Shown: piece by piece, positions 13,201 through 22,761 of the stretch
Layout: each line of letters starts with the position of its first letter
Position numbering within the stretch: the stretch's first letter is position 1
NCBI GenBank assembly: GCA_945873955.1
Contig: CAMCFA010000007.1
Location: 1 to 64,000 of the forward strand
Source of the DNA: an uncultured Clostridia bacterium
GTDB taxonomy: Bacteria; Bacillota; Clostridia; Oscillospirales; Ruminococcaceae
DNA length: 64,000 bases
Reading direction: 5' to 3'
Position numbers and translations under genes: made by a program
The notes under the pieces: generated by a model
The model's database searches: none
What the model was told of the DNA's origin: nothing
Seen by the model: only the letters and a program-made list of their open reading frames with translations

Positions 13201-13315
13201 AAAACTCCTTGAAGCTGTTCACAGCGGCATTGACAGCTTCATTGCAGACGCGCCGCAGTTCGATGATATCACAATGCTTTGTCTGCACTATTACGGGAAA
13301 GACTCCAGCCAATGA
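10217..13315 (+). CDS. EamA/DMT-type membrane domain + dCache + HAMP + SpoIIE PP2C phosphatase
   Basis: About 10 N-terminal TM segments of EamA type, extracytoplasmic sensor, HAMP ([16 protein letters not shown]), PP2C ([35 protein letters not shown]). Confidence 0.88.
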   Translation: [1032 protein letters not shown]

Positions 13316-13329
13316 TCAAAGAAGACTGC

Positions 13330-13990
13330 CGGCAGAAAATATTCAGCAGATGTGTAATTACATTTTCTTCTGCGCTTGCAATTAGTTCGATAGCGTTCCA
13401 CAAAGCATTTTTATCTGTTATTTCGACAGATGTATAAGTATAAGTACCGTCGTTATATACCGGCATGTCATTGCCTTTGAGCGCCGTACCGTTGAGGTCT
13501 TTTTACGCGGTATCGGTATTCGTTTGGGTTACGCTTATTTTTTGGTCGGTATTATCGCCTGCGTTATTTTCGGTGTTTCTGAAATTGTGTAATAACTCTC
13601 GGCAGAACAGCTGAGAATTATCCCTGTTCCATTAGTGTATCCATAATACACAGTCCAGCCACTTACGCCTTGCAAAGGCGTCTCGAAGCCGAGAGTATTT
13701 GCAATTTTTGCCACATCGGTCTGATCTTCATCCGAAAATTCGTTATCGATACTTTTTTACTGGAATCAAAAGAATCGCCATCATGCGGAACCGAATTAAG
13801 GAAAATTACATCGTGACTATATCTCAAATAGACTTGGTGATTGTCGTTTATATATGTTGATGAACCGTTTGGATTGGGAAACTGTACCGCATCTAATCCA
13901 CTTAATGCACTACCAAGCAATTCTCCGTTTATAGTACTCAAGGAAGAACTTTCCTCCGGAAACCGTAGAATTAGCATAAAAAAGCCCACA
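13330..13990 (-). pseudogene. decayed coding remnants
   Basis: Short interrupted minus-strand frames (MPVYNDGTYTYTSVEITDKNALW..., SSTYINDNHQVYLRYSHDVIFLNSVPHDGDSF). Confidence 0.4.
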
Positions 13991-14730
13991 GATTACTTAA
14001 CGCTTCTGCTTCTTACACTGTATATCCTGCTGGAGCAGAACGACGGCGCGCTTTCGATACTCGCGGTTATCTCCGGCGTGATGATAGCCTTTTTCGATTT
14101 CCTTACCTGCGAAACGCTGACGATACTTATTCCGCTGCTCATTGTGTTTATAATGAGAAAGCAGGACGACAGGCTGCCCAGACTTCGCAGCAATCTCCTG
14201 CTTACTCTGAAATGCGGGGCGGCCTGGGGGCTGTCCTATGCCGTGATGTTCCTTGTGAAATGGAGCGCGGCAAGCCTTGCCACAGGAGAAAACATATTTA
14301 TCACTGCGCTGACCTCCGCTGAGGTACGAATTGCCGGCGAAGCGGAACAGCTCTCTCCGGTGGAGCAGTTTTTCCTTGCTCCCGCTGCGAACATTTCGAC
14401 ACTTTTCGGCGGCACAGGGAGCGTGGACTGGGCGCATTTGCGGCGGGACTTGTGATATCCGCACTGGTGTTCGGCGTGGTATTCTACCTGTTCCGCTGCC
14501 GTGAGAAGTTCGACCGCAGCTTCACGATGACTATGCTGATTCTGGGCGCGCTGCCCTTTGTGAGATTCTTCCTGCTGAACAATCATTCCTATCTGCACGA
14601 GTTCTTCACCTACCGCGCGCTTGCTTCGACTATTCTGGCGCTGTTTGCTATGCTGTGGTATACTCTGGAGTTCCGACCGAAAAAGAAAAACTCCCCCGCA
14701 AAAGGAGGGAAAAAGCATGGACGAAATTGA
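13970..14730 (+). pseudogene. multi-TM membrane protein remnant, split by frameshift
   Basis: Hydrophobic KPTDYLTLLLLTLYILLEQ...FGGTGSVDWA continues in another frame as SALVFGVVFYLFRCREKF... Confidence 0.65.
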
Positions 14731-15404
14731 ACTGACTATCCTCATGCCCTGCCTTAACGAACAGCAGACCGTCGCGCAATGTGTGCGGCAGGCGCGGCAG
14801 TTCCTTGCGGAAAGCGGCGTCTGAGGAGAGGTGCTGGTCGCCGACAACGGCAGCATCGATAATTCGGCTTTGCTTGCGCAGGAGGCAGGAGCACGGATGG
14901 TGAACGTAGAGGAACGCGGCTACGGCAAGCCCCCACCGGCGGGATAAAATCCGCCCGTGGGAAATACATCATCTTGGGCGACTGCGATATGAGCTACGAT
15001 TTTCTTCATCTGGACGGCTTTGTTGAGAAGCTCCGCGCGGGGTATCCTCTGGTGATGGGCTGCCACATGGACAATATCACCCCGGAACAATGCCGTTTTC
15101 CCACAGATATATCGGCGTGCCGGTGCTGTCGTTTCTGGGCAAGCTGCGGTTTCACACTAAGGTACGGGATTTTCACTGCGGAATTCGCGGATTTGACCGG
15201 GAAAAGGCGCTTGCGCTGGGGCTTTCCTGCGGCGGAATGGAGTTCGCCACCGAGATTATCGGGAAGTTCGCGCTATCCGGTGCGGCTATCGCGGAAATTC
15301 CCGTTACGCTGAATCCCGACGGGCGAAGCGACAGGTCGCACCTACGGACGATACGGGACGGTCTGCGGCATATCCGCTACATATTCTTCGGCTGCCGGAA
15401 ATAG
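14717..15404 (+). pseudogene. family 2 (dolichol-phosphate-type) glycosyltransferase pseudogene
   Basis: MDEIELTILMPCLNEQQTVAQCVRQARQFLAESGV then TGA at 14822, VLVADNGSIDNS, frameshifts near 14935 and 15085, C-terminus in a third frame (KVRDFHCGIRGFDREKALALGL). Confidence 0.85.
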
Positions 15405-15568
15405 TACGGCAAATTCCGGCAGCGGATCTATTTAGGAGGATATCCAAACGGCTTTGTGCATGGAGAAACTGAACGAACACGTAAGGCGAAGCCGTCGCTT
15501 AGCAAAGGCGGCAGCCGTTAATTGTGCGTTGTTTCCTTAAAATTCACACAAATTTTTCTGTAATGATA

Positions 15569-15598
15569 TTGACGAAACTTGATCGTTTGTGGTATAAT
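15569..15598 (+). promoter_or_regulatory. SigA-type promoter TTGACG-N18-TATAAT
   Basis: Immediately upstream of EAL protein. Confidence 0.55.
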
Positions 15599-15644
15599 TT
15601 TATATATAAAAGCTATATTTATCATGGGACAATGAGGTGGTAAC

Positions 15645-17597
15645 TTGAAAACGACCATTCATTTTGATGTTGCTGCGGTCGTTCTGCTGTTTATTTTGCT
15701 TTATACGGTAATTTCCCGAAAAATGACCAAGGGCGTTCCCGATAAGATCTTCATTTCGATCATTCTGATCACTCTTGGCTCTGCTTCGGCGGATATCGCA
15801 GCGATATTGCTCGACGGATATGCCGCTTCACCGGAAGGGACCGAGGCGCTTCTCCCTGCGCTGTATTGCTCACATTCGATCTATCTACTTTTACATAATT
15901 TCACAACGGTGCTGTATCTGCTGTTTATTGTCAGCCTGACTGACACCTGGCACAAGCTGAAAAATCACAGGATACTCTATTCCCTGTTCTGGCTGCCGAT
16001 CGCCGTTATAACTTTGATAATTGCAGTAAATCCGTTTACCGGTATTCTGTTCTATTTCGACCGCCTAGCTTATACCAGAGGTATGCTATTCCCGTTAATG
16101 TACGCAGTTGCGGCTATATATGTCGTGACGGCGATATGCTATCTTGTCTGCCACAGGAAATTGTTTACAAAGCGCAAAATGGCTTCTGTTGTAGCCATCG
16201 CTCCCCTGCTGGTAGCAGCGATGATAGTTCAGTATTATTTCCCATCGTTCACCGTTGAGATGTACGCAAACGCATTAGGTCTGATGTTTACGTCAATGAC
16301 AGTACAGACGGCAGAGGAAACGATCGATACCTTTACCGGACTGCGAAAATACAGCGCTTATGCGGACGATATGAAGAAGAATTTCTCAAACGGGAAATAC
16401 GTCACCGTTATCATGATAAACCCGATAAACTTCATTCACCTCCAGTCCGATATGAGCTATGACGCCACCACAGTATTGCTTAAGGATATCGCAGAAAAGC
16501 TCAGAAAAGTGAACAGGGAGCTAAAGCTTCACGCGCGGCTTTTTTACCTTGACCGCGGTCGTTTCCGGGTGGTTCTTCACAGCTCTTACCGCGGAATGGC
16601 AGAAGCAGCCGCAAACCGGATAAACGACGAACTCAAGAAAAAGATCACCGTCTGCGGACGGGACGCGGAGCTGCTGTGCAGTATCTGTGTTGCGGAATGC
16701 CCCGAGGAGATCGAAGACTTCAAGACGCTCATGTCCTTCGGCGCAGATTTCCACGAAAAGATAAAATATACCGGGCTTGTCATGCATGCCGATGAGATTT
16801 TCGGTCAGAAGCAGTTTATGCTGATGAGCAGGCTGGACGATATAATCGAAAGGGCTTACGTTAACCACAAGTTTCAGGTTTATTATCAGCCCATTTACTC
16901 GATACAGCAGAAGAAGTTCGTTTCGGCAGAAGCGCTGCTGCGTCTGATCGACGATGAATACGGGTTTGTATCACCGGAATTGTTCATTCCTGCCGCTGAA
17001 AAAAGCGGCGCGATATACAAAATCGGCGACTATGTAACAGAGGAGGTCTGCCGTTTTATTGCAAGCGAGGAATTCAAGACCCTCGGTCTGGATTATATTG
17101 AAATAAACCTTTCTGCTGCGCAATGCACGCAGGACAGGCTTGTAGACAATGTTCTGGCTATGCTTAAGAAATACGGAGTTTCCCCCGACAGCATTAACCT
17201 GGAGATCACCGAAACTGCCGCGGCAGAATCCCACTTGGCTATGGAGAAAAATATGCAAAAGCTGAGCGAATCGGGAATAAGCTTCTCTCTGGACGATTAC
17301 GGCACAGGCTACTCAAACATCAAGCGCGTAGTATCGCTTCCGCTGAAAATAGTCAAGCTTGACAAAGCGTTTGTGGACGAGATGAACAATCCTAAAATGC
17401 ATATAGTGGTGAAAAACACCGTGAAAATGCTGAAAGACATGCAAATGGAAATCGTTGCCGAGGGTATTGAAACCCAGTCCATGGTGGAGCAGTTTGCTGC
17501 GCTAAGCTGCGATTTTATTCAGGGTTATTATTTCTCAAAGCCTATTCCCGAGGACAAATTCGTGGAATTCATCAGGACAAGTATGCAAATGGCTTGA
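15645..17597 (+). CDS. membrane protein with degenerate GGDEF-like and EAL phosphodiesterase domains
   Basis: N-terminal multi-TM domain, DRGRFRVVL in the GGDEF position, SAEALLRL, DDYGTGYSN, AEGIET. Confidence 0.88.
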   Translation: MKTTIHFDVAAVVLLFILLYTVISRKMTKGVPDKIFISIILITLGSASADIAAILLDGYAASPEGTEALLPALYCSHSIYLLLHNFTTVLYLLFIVSLTDTWHKLKNHRILYSLFWLPIAVITLIIAVNPFTGILFYFDRLAYTRGMLFPLMYAVAAIYVVTAICYLVCHRKLFTKRKMASVVAIAPLLVAAMIVQYYFPSFTVEMYANALGLMFTSMTVQTAEETIDTFTGLRKYSAYADDMKKNFSNGKYVTVIMINPINFIHLQSDMSYDATTVLLKDIAEKLRKVNRELKLHARLFYLDRGRFRVVLHSSYRGMAEAAANRINDELKKKITVCGRDAELLCSICVAECPEEIEDFKTLMSFGADFHEKIKYTGLVMHADEIFGQKQFMLMSRLDDIIERAYVNHKFQVYYQPIYSIQQKKFVSAEALLRLIDDEYGFVSPELFIPAAEKSGAIYKIGDYVTEEVCRFIASEEFKTLGLDYIEINLSAAQCTQDRLVDNVLAMLKKYGVSPDSINLEITETAAAESHLAMEKNMQKLSESGISFSLDDYGTGYSNIKRVVSLPLKIVKLDKAFVDEMNNPKMHIVVKNTVKMLKDMQMEIVAEGIETQSMVEQFAALSCDFIQGYYFSKPIPEDKFVEFIRTSMQMA

Positions 17598-17672
17598 TCC
17601 TTCTTTTTCGTCAGATTAAAATAACTACATTAACAAAAGCGACCGAGTTTTGTGCCAAACCTTCAGATTGCC

Positions 17673-18836
17673 TTATTTATTCAGCACTGACAGCGAATAT
17701 TCAACATGCAGCTTTTCCATTACGGCGAGCGCACTCTCGTCCGGGGTGAGCCTGTCGCTGTGCAGCGGGAGCTGCGAGCCTTCTGTTGCATTCGAAGTTC
17801 CCACATGGACGTAAACGCCCTTTGCATATCGCTGGAATTCCGAGAAATCGTCCGCGCCGAAGCCCATTATCAGCTTCTGGTCGGTGATGATATTTTCTTC
17901 TCCCACGATTTTGGCAGCGGCTGCGTATGCCTCGTCAAACGCGTCATCGTCATTGATAACCGGATACGCAAAGGTTTCCAGCTCTATCTCAGGGATAACG
18001 TCATAAAGTGCGGCGACCGCTTCGGCGGTTTCTCTGACCTTGTTCTGAAGAAACTCCTGTGTTTCAAAGGTGAGCGTGCGAATAGTACCCTCCAGCACCG
18101 CCTCGTTTGCGATAATGTTGTAAGATGTTCCGGCGGTGAGCCTGCCTATCCCGATAACGGAATTGTCAAGCGGGTTAAGAATCCTCGGCTGTATCGCCGG
18201 GAGCTTCAATGCCAGCTCGGCAGCGGCGGCAAGCGCGTCATTGCCGAGGTGCGGCTTTGAGATATGCGCTGACTTTCCCCTCAGAGTTATCTTGAAATAA
18301 TCGCAGGAAGCCGCGTCTGTTCCCCTTGTCATGGCTATCTTTCCCGCCGGGAATGCCGGGGAGATATGTATGCCGAAAGCCCGGTCGTAACCCTTTGTAA
18401 GCCCCTCCCGCACGAAGAATTTCGAGCCGTGCTGTGACTCCTCCGCCTGCTGGAATGCGAGAAGAATCGTACCGCTGAATATATCCCGCAGCGCGCTCAG
18501 TTCCTTTGCCGCCCCAAGCAGCGCGGCAGTGTGAAAATCGTGACCGCAGGCGTGCATTACACCCTCGTTTTCAGAGGAAAAAGCAAGCCCCGTCTTTTCG
18601 TATACAGGAAGCGCGTCAATGTCCGCGCGAAGCAGCAAGGTCTTTCCCGGAGCCTTGCCGTCTATCCTTGCGAACGTTCCGGTTTCGTCAACCGTGCGAT
18701 ATTCAATCCCGAAGCGGGAAAGCTCGTTTCTTATAAACGCCGCAGTATTGTATTCCCGCATACTAAGCTCCGGATTTCTGTGAAGATATCTGCGGGTTTC
18801 AATAAGATAAGTCAGGTCTGTATTGTTGTTATGCAT
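17673..18836 (-). CDS. M20 family amidohydrolase/peptidase
   Basis: RRYLHRNPELSMREYNTA, HACGHDFHTAALLGAA. Confidence 0.9.
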   Translation of the reverse strand: MHNNNTDLTYLIETRRYLHRNPELSMREYNTAAFIRNELSRFGIEYRTVDETGTFARIDGKAPGKTLLLRADIDALPVYEKTGLAFSSENEGVMHACGHDFHTAALLGAAKELSALRDIFSGTILLAFQQAEESQHGSKFFVREGLTKGYDRAFGIHISPAFPAGKIAMTRGTDAASCDYFKITLRGKSAHISKPHLGNDALAAAAELALKLPAIQPRILNPLDNSVIGIGRLTAGTSYNIIANEAVLEGTIRTLTFETQEFLQNKVRETAEAVAALYDVIPEIELETFAYPVINDDDAFDEAYAAAAKIVGEENIITDQKLIMGFGADDFSEFQRYAKGVYVHVGTSNATEGSQLPLHSDRLTPDESALAVMEKLHVEYSLSVLNK

Positions 18837-18858
18837 ATTTTCTCCGATCCAGTTTCGA

Positions 18859-19539
18859 TCAATGGGTGTTCTTCTTCACCATGAAATCGCCGACAAGCTG
18901 TACTATCGTTACAATAACAACTATAATGATGACCGTGACCCAAGTCACGTCCTCCTGAAATCTGTTGTGACCGTAGCGTATCGCGAAATCACCCAGACCT
19001 CCCGCGCCGACAACGCCAGCCATTGCGGTCAGTCCGATAAGGTTTATCGCAGTCAGTGTCGTGGCTCTCGCAATAGTCGGTATACCCTCCCGGAGATACA
19101 CCTTGAAGATTATTGCAAACGGGGAAAGTCCCATAGCCTGCGCCGCTTCGATAACTCCCGGGCTGACCTCCGCGAGAGCGGACTCTATCTGCCTTGCAAA
19201 GAACGGGACAACTCCGAAAACCAGCGGAACTATCGCACCCTGAACACCTATTCCCGATCCTACGATCGCACGGGAGATAGGCAGCACCCATGTCAGCAGG
19301 ATTATAAACGGGATAGCACGGAAAATGTTTATCGCCTTGTCAAGAATATTGTAGACTATCGTGTTTTCAAGCACGCCGCCGCGCTTTGTGACGGTTATGA
19401 TTATGCCGAAGATAAGTCCCAGCACAAAGGATATTGCGCCGGAAATTCCCACCATTATCAGCGTGTCGATTATTGCTTTGAGCAGTTCTGAGGGCTTGCT
19501 CATTACGTTAGGGATTATGTTTTCAAGAAACTGCTGCAT
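18859..19539 (-). CDS. metI: methionine-type ABC transporter permease
   Basis: MetI-like TM permease with EAAQAMG loop, adjacent to MetN. Confidence 0.9.
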   Translation of the reverse strand: MQQFLENIIPNVMSKPSELLKAIIDTLIMVGISGAISFVLGLIFGIIITVTKRGGVLENTIVYNILDKAINIFRAIPFIILLTWVLPISRAIVGSGIGVQGAIVPLVFGVVPFFARQIESALAEVSPGVIEAAQAMGLSPFAIIFKVYLREGIPTIARATTLTAINLIGLTAMAGVVGAGGLGDFAIRYGHNRFQEDVTWVTVIIIVVIVTIVQLVGDFMVKKNTH

Positions 19540-20566
19540 CTTTTATCACCTCCACATGGATACCTTTTTCCTTGAGATATTCCACCGCTTCTGCGGACTT
19601 TGCCCCGCTTAGGATAGAAACAGTTCCACCCAGCGGGCAGCCGTCGATTATTTCAACATCGCTGAATAAAATGTTGAAAATCACGCCTAATTTCTGAGTT
19701 ACCGCGGAGATAAGCGGCTCGGAAACCTCCGCTTTCAGATATTGCAGCTTCACCAGCTTTTCGCCGTTTTTGAGCCGAACCACAGGCGAATCCTGCTCTA
19801 TCAGCTCGTATACCTCGGACAGGTTTGAGGTGGTGTTGATGAAATCCCGGGTGATCTGCTGCTGCGGGTCTGCAAAGACGGAGAACACCTCGCCCTCCTC
19901 CACGATCTTTCCGTGCTCCATTACGGCAACGCGGTTGCATATCTTCTTTATTACCGCCATTTCGTGGGTTATCACCACTATCGTTATGCCAAGCTCCCTG
20001 TTGAGCTTTACGAGCAGGTTAAGGATAGATTTTGTGGTCTGTGGGTCGAGGGCGCTTGTTGCCTCGTCGCACAACAGCACCTCCGGGTCGTTTGCCAGCG
20101 CTCTTGCGATCGCCACCCTCTGCTTCTGACCGCCGGAAAGCTGCGACGGGTACGCCTTTGCCTTGTCCGAAAGTCCGACATATTCCAGAAGCTCCGCTAC
20201 TTTCTTTGCGATATCCTCCCGGCTTTTACCGCTGCTTTCAAGGGGCAGCGAGATATTCTTCTCCACAGTCCGGGAAGCCAGAAGATTGAACTGCTGAAAT
20301 ATCATTCCTATCTTCTTCCTGTGCTGCCTGAGTTCAGCGGCGGACAGCGAGGTAAGCTCCGTATCGCCGAGGAACACTTCCCCGGCTGTGGGTCTTTCCA
20401 GCAGATTTATGCAGCGGACAAGCGTGGATTTTCCCGCGCCGGAGAAGCCTATGATACCGTATATTTCCCCTTTATCTATTTCAAGCGAAACGTCTTTTAC
20501 GGCTTCCACCGTGTGATGCTTTGAATGAAAGGTCTTGCTGATATTTTCAAGCCTTATCTGAGCCAT
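19523..20566 (-). CDS. metN: methionine-type ABC transporter ATPase with NIL domain
   Basis: GFSGAGKSTLVR, LSGGQKQRVAIARAL, C-terminal NIL-like domain. Confidence 0.93.
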   Translation of the reverse strand: MAQIRLENISKTFHSKHHTVEAVKDVSLEIDKGEIYGIIGFSGAGKSTLVRCINLLERPTAGEVFLGDTELTSLSAAELRQHRKKIGMIFQQFNLLASRTVEKNISLPLESSGKSREDIAKKVAELLEYVGLSDKAKAYPSQLSGGQKQRVAIARALANDPEVLLCDEATSALDPQTTKSILNLLVKLNRELGITIVVITHEMAVIKKICNRVAVMEHGKIVEEGEVFSVFADPQQQITRDFINTTSNLSEVYELIEQDSPVVRLKNGEKLVKLQYLKAEVSEPLISAVTQKLGVIFNILFSDVEIIDGCPLGGTVSILSGAKSAEAVEYLKEKGIHVEVIKDAAVS

Positions 20567-20667
20567 ATATAAAAATCCTCCTGATTACAACTGAACAGCG
20601 AGGGCGTCCCCGCTGTTCAGTCGATTTTACCTATTTAATGAGAGGTCACTTGTTATGTCTGTGCAGC

Positions 20668-22365
20668 TCAATCTTTCCAAGCCGGGATATAGCTGCCCTG
20701 GAAATCATTTGCGTAGATCTCCTTTGTCCTGTCGGACTGGTAAGCCTTAACGATCTCCTTGTAAAGCTCGTTGTCCTTGTCCTCGGTTCTTGCAGCAATG
20801 ATGTTGACGTAAGCGTTTGTCTTGTAGAAGCTAGGGTCGTCGAAGAAGATAGAATCATCTCTCGGCGAAAGCCCTGCGTCTATCGCATAGCCGCCGTTAA
20901 TTACCGCCGCCGCAACATCAGGCAGCAGAGAGGGAGTCTGAGAAGCGTCTACCTCGACAAATTCGAGGTTCTTGGGGTTTTCGGTTATATCACCGACTGT
21001 TGCAAGCTCTGCGTTGGGATCGAGCTTGATAAGTCCCGCCGCCTGAATGACGTTCAGTGCGCGGTTTTCGTTTACTGCGTCATTCGGGAGCGCTATCTTG
21101 TCGCCGTCCTTTATCTCGTCAATGGAGCTTATCTTCTGGGAATAGATGTTCAGCGCCGTTATCAGCGTATCGCCGATAGCAGTGATGTCATAGCCGAAGG
21201 TTTCCTTTTCCTTGTTGAGGTAGGTGTAGTGCTGGAAGGAATTCAGGTCGATATCCCCGTTGGCGAGCGCCGCATTCGGCTGGGTGTAGTCTGTGAAGAA
21301 CACCTTCTCGATAGTTACGCCCTTTTGTGCAAAATCTGCGATTATCGGATCCCAGACCAGCTCGTCAGACGCGCCCATGATACCGAGCTTCACGGTCACG
21401 GGGTTAGCTGTGCGGTCGGTTATCTCAAATGCGGTATTTTCATCAGCAGGCTTACTGTCAGCGGGAGCGCTCTTCCATGCTGCGATATATGTCCCCTGGA
21501 ATGTGGTGTTGTAGACCTGTTCGGTAGCGTCGGTCTGGTATGCCTTGACTACCTTCTTGTATATTTCGTTGTCCTTATCGGCGGTCCTTGCGGCGATAAC
21601 ATTGACATAATCGTTAGAGGTGTAATAGCTGGGGTTATCGTAGAAGATCGCGTCATTCGCCAGGGAAAGACCGGAATCCACCGCGTAATCTCCGTTTATG
21701 ACCGCCGCAGCAACGTCCGGCAGAAGCGAGGGCGTCTGCGAAGCGTCAACCTCGACGATCTCAAGGTTCAGCGGGTTGGAGGTTATATCCGACACCGCCG
21801 GAACAAGTCCCTTGCTGCTGTCCACGGTAAGAAGTCCCGCCGCCTGAAGCACGTTCAGTGCGCGTCCGAGATTTACCGCGTCATTTGCGACTGCGATCTT
21901 ATCGCCCTCCTTGATCTGGCTGAGGTCTGTTATCTTAGAGGAATAAACGTTCGTGGCGGAAATATATGTATCGCCTATTGAGGTGATGTCATAACCGAAC
22001 TGCTCTATCTCGGTGTTGAGATACTTGTAATGCTGGAACGCATTCAGGTCGATATCGCCGTTTGCAAGAGCCGCATTAGGCTGGGTGTAATCGGTGAAGA
22101 AAACGTACTCCAGCTCGATCCCCTCGGCTGCCAGAGCTTCCTTTGCCGGCTTCCAGATCTCCTCGTCGCCGCCGCCCATGATACCGAGCTTTACGGTGAC
22201 GGTATCCGATGTGGTGGAATTCGCCGCGCTGCCGGACTCTGCCGGTGCGCTGCTGTCCGGCGTGCTTCCGGAGGAGCTGTTTTCAGCTGCCGAGCAGCCT
22301 GTGAGTGCTAATGTAGCTGTCAGTAATAATGCGGGTATTCTTGAGAAAATGTTGTTTCTTTTCAT
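20668..22365 (-). CDS. tandem-duplicated MetQ/NlpA-type substrate-binding lipoprotein
   Basis: Signal with lipobox LTGCS, then two full MetQ-like modules (TVKLGIMGGGDEEIWKP... and TVKLGIMGASDELVWDP...); start reassigned to MKRNNIF. Confidence 0.92.
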   Translation of the reverse strand: MKRNNIFSRIPALLLTATLALTGCSAAENSSSGSTPDSSAPAESGSAANSTTSDTVTVKLGIMGGGDEEIWKPAKEALAAEGIELEYVFFTDYTQPNAALANGDIDLNAFQHYKYLNTEIEQFGYDITSIGDTYISATNVYSSKITDLSQIKEGDKIAVANDAVNLGRALNVLQAAGLLTVDSSKGLVPAVSDITSNPLNLEIVEVDASQTPSLLPDVAAAVINGDYAVDSGLSLANDAIFYDNPSYYTSNDYVNVIAARTADKDNEIYKKVVKAYQTDATEQVYNTTFQGTYIAAWKSAPADSKPADENTAFEITDRTANPVTVKLGIMGASDELVWDPIIADFAQKGVTIEKVFFTDYTQPNAALANGDIDLNSFQHYTYLNKEKETFGYDITAIGDTLITALNIYSQKISSIDEIKDGDKIALPNDAVNENRALNVIQAAGLIKLDPNAELATVGDITENPKNLEFVEVDASQTPSLLPDVAAAVINGGYAIDAGLSPRDDSIFFDDPSFYKTNAYVNIIAARTEDKDNELYKEIVKAYQSDRTKEIYANDFQGSYIPAWKD

Positions 22366-22427
22366 ATTGTTCACCTGCGGTAAAAACCGCTGTCCTTTCG
22401 TAAAAAAATGTCTGTTCGTGGTAGGAT

Positions 22428-22478
22428 TCATCTTGAGCTGCAACAGCACATTCGGAAAGGACATTTTAATTCAGTCAT
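22428..22478 (-). CDS. Cys-rich 16-aa leader peptide MTELKCPFRMCCCSSR
   Basis: AAGGAGGTAATCCG-ATG...TGA in the metQ 5' leader. Confidence 0.55.
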   Translation of the reverse strand: MTELKCPFRMCCCSSR

Positions 22479-22509
22479 TCGGATTACCTCCTTGCTTTGT
22501 CGTAAGATA

Positions 22510-22541
22510 AGTATATCACAGGGCATTCAATATGTCTAATT
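22510..22541 (-). promoter_or_regulatory. promoter AATTAGACA-N17-TATACT for leader/metQ
   Basis: TAGACA and TATACT spaced 17; similar to promoter at 25366-25397. Confidence 0.55.
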
Positions 22542-22690
22542 CCTGATTTTTATTGTTGAATATAGATTCGCTGTATAGATATAGATTTCACCCGATTTTG
22601 CACCGGAATTACGGCGTTTATTATAAGCAGTATCAATAGCTATACCCTCAGAATATATGTTTCAATAGCTGTTTTATATCATCTGCCGTA

Positions 22691-22741
22691 AGAAAAAGAC
22701 CTGTATGCAGGTATGATACTTTTCCGCATACAGGTCTTTTG
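22691..22741 (-). terminator. terminator AAAGACCTGTATGC...GCATACAGGTCTTTT
   Basis: Perfect long inverted repeat just past the GAF gene stop. Confidence 0.75.
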
Positions 22742-22761
22742 ATATTATGTTTGCTGCCGGA

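Noticed and set aside
22542-22690. SAM (S-box) riboswitch upstream of metQ
   Set aside because: No recognisable S-box core; the leader is short and contains the Cys-rich uORF instead
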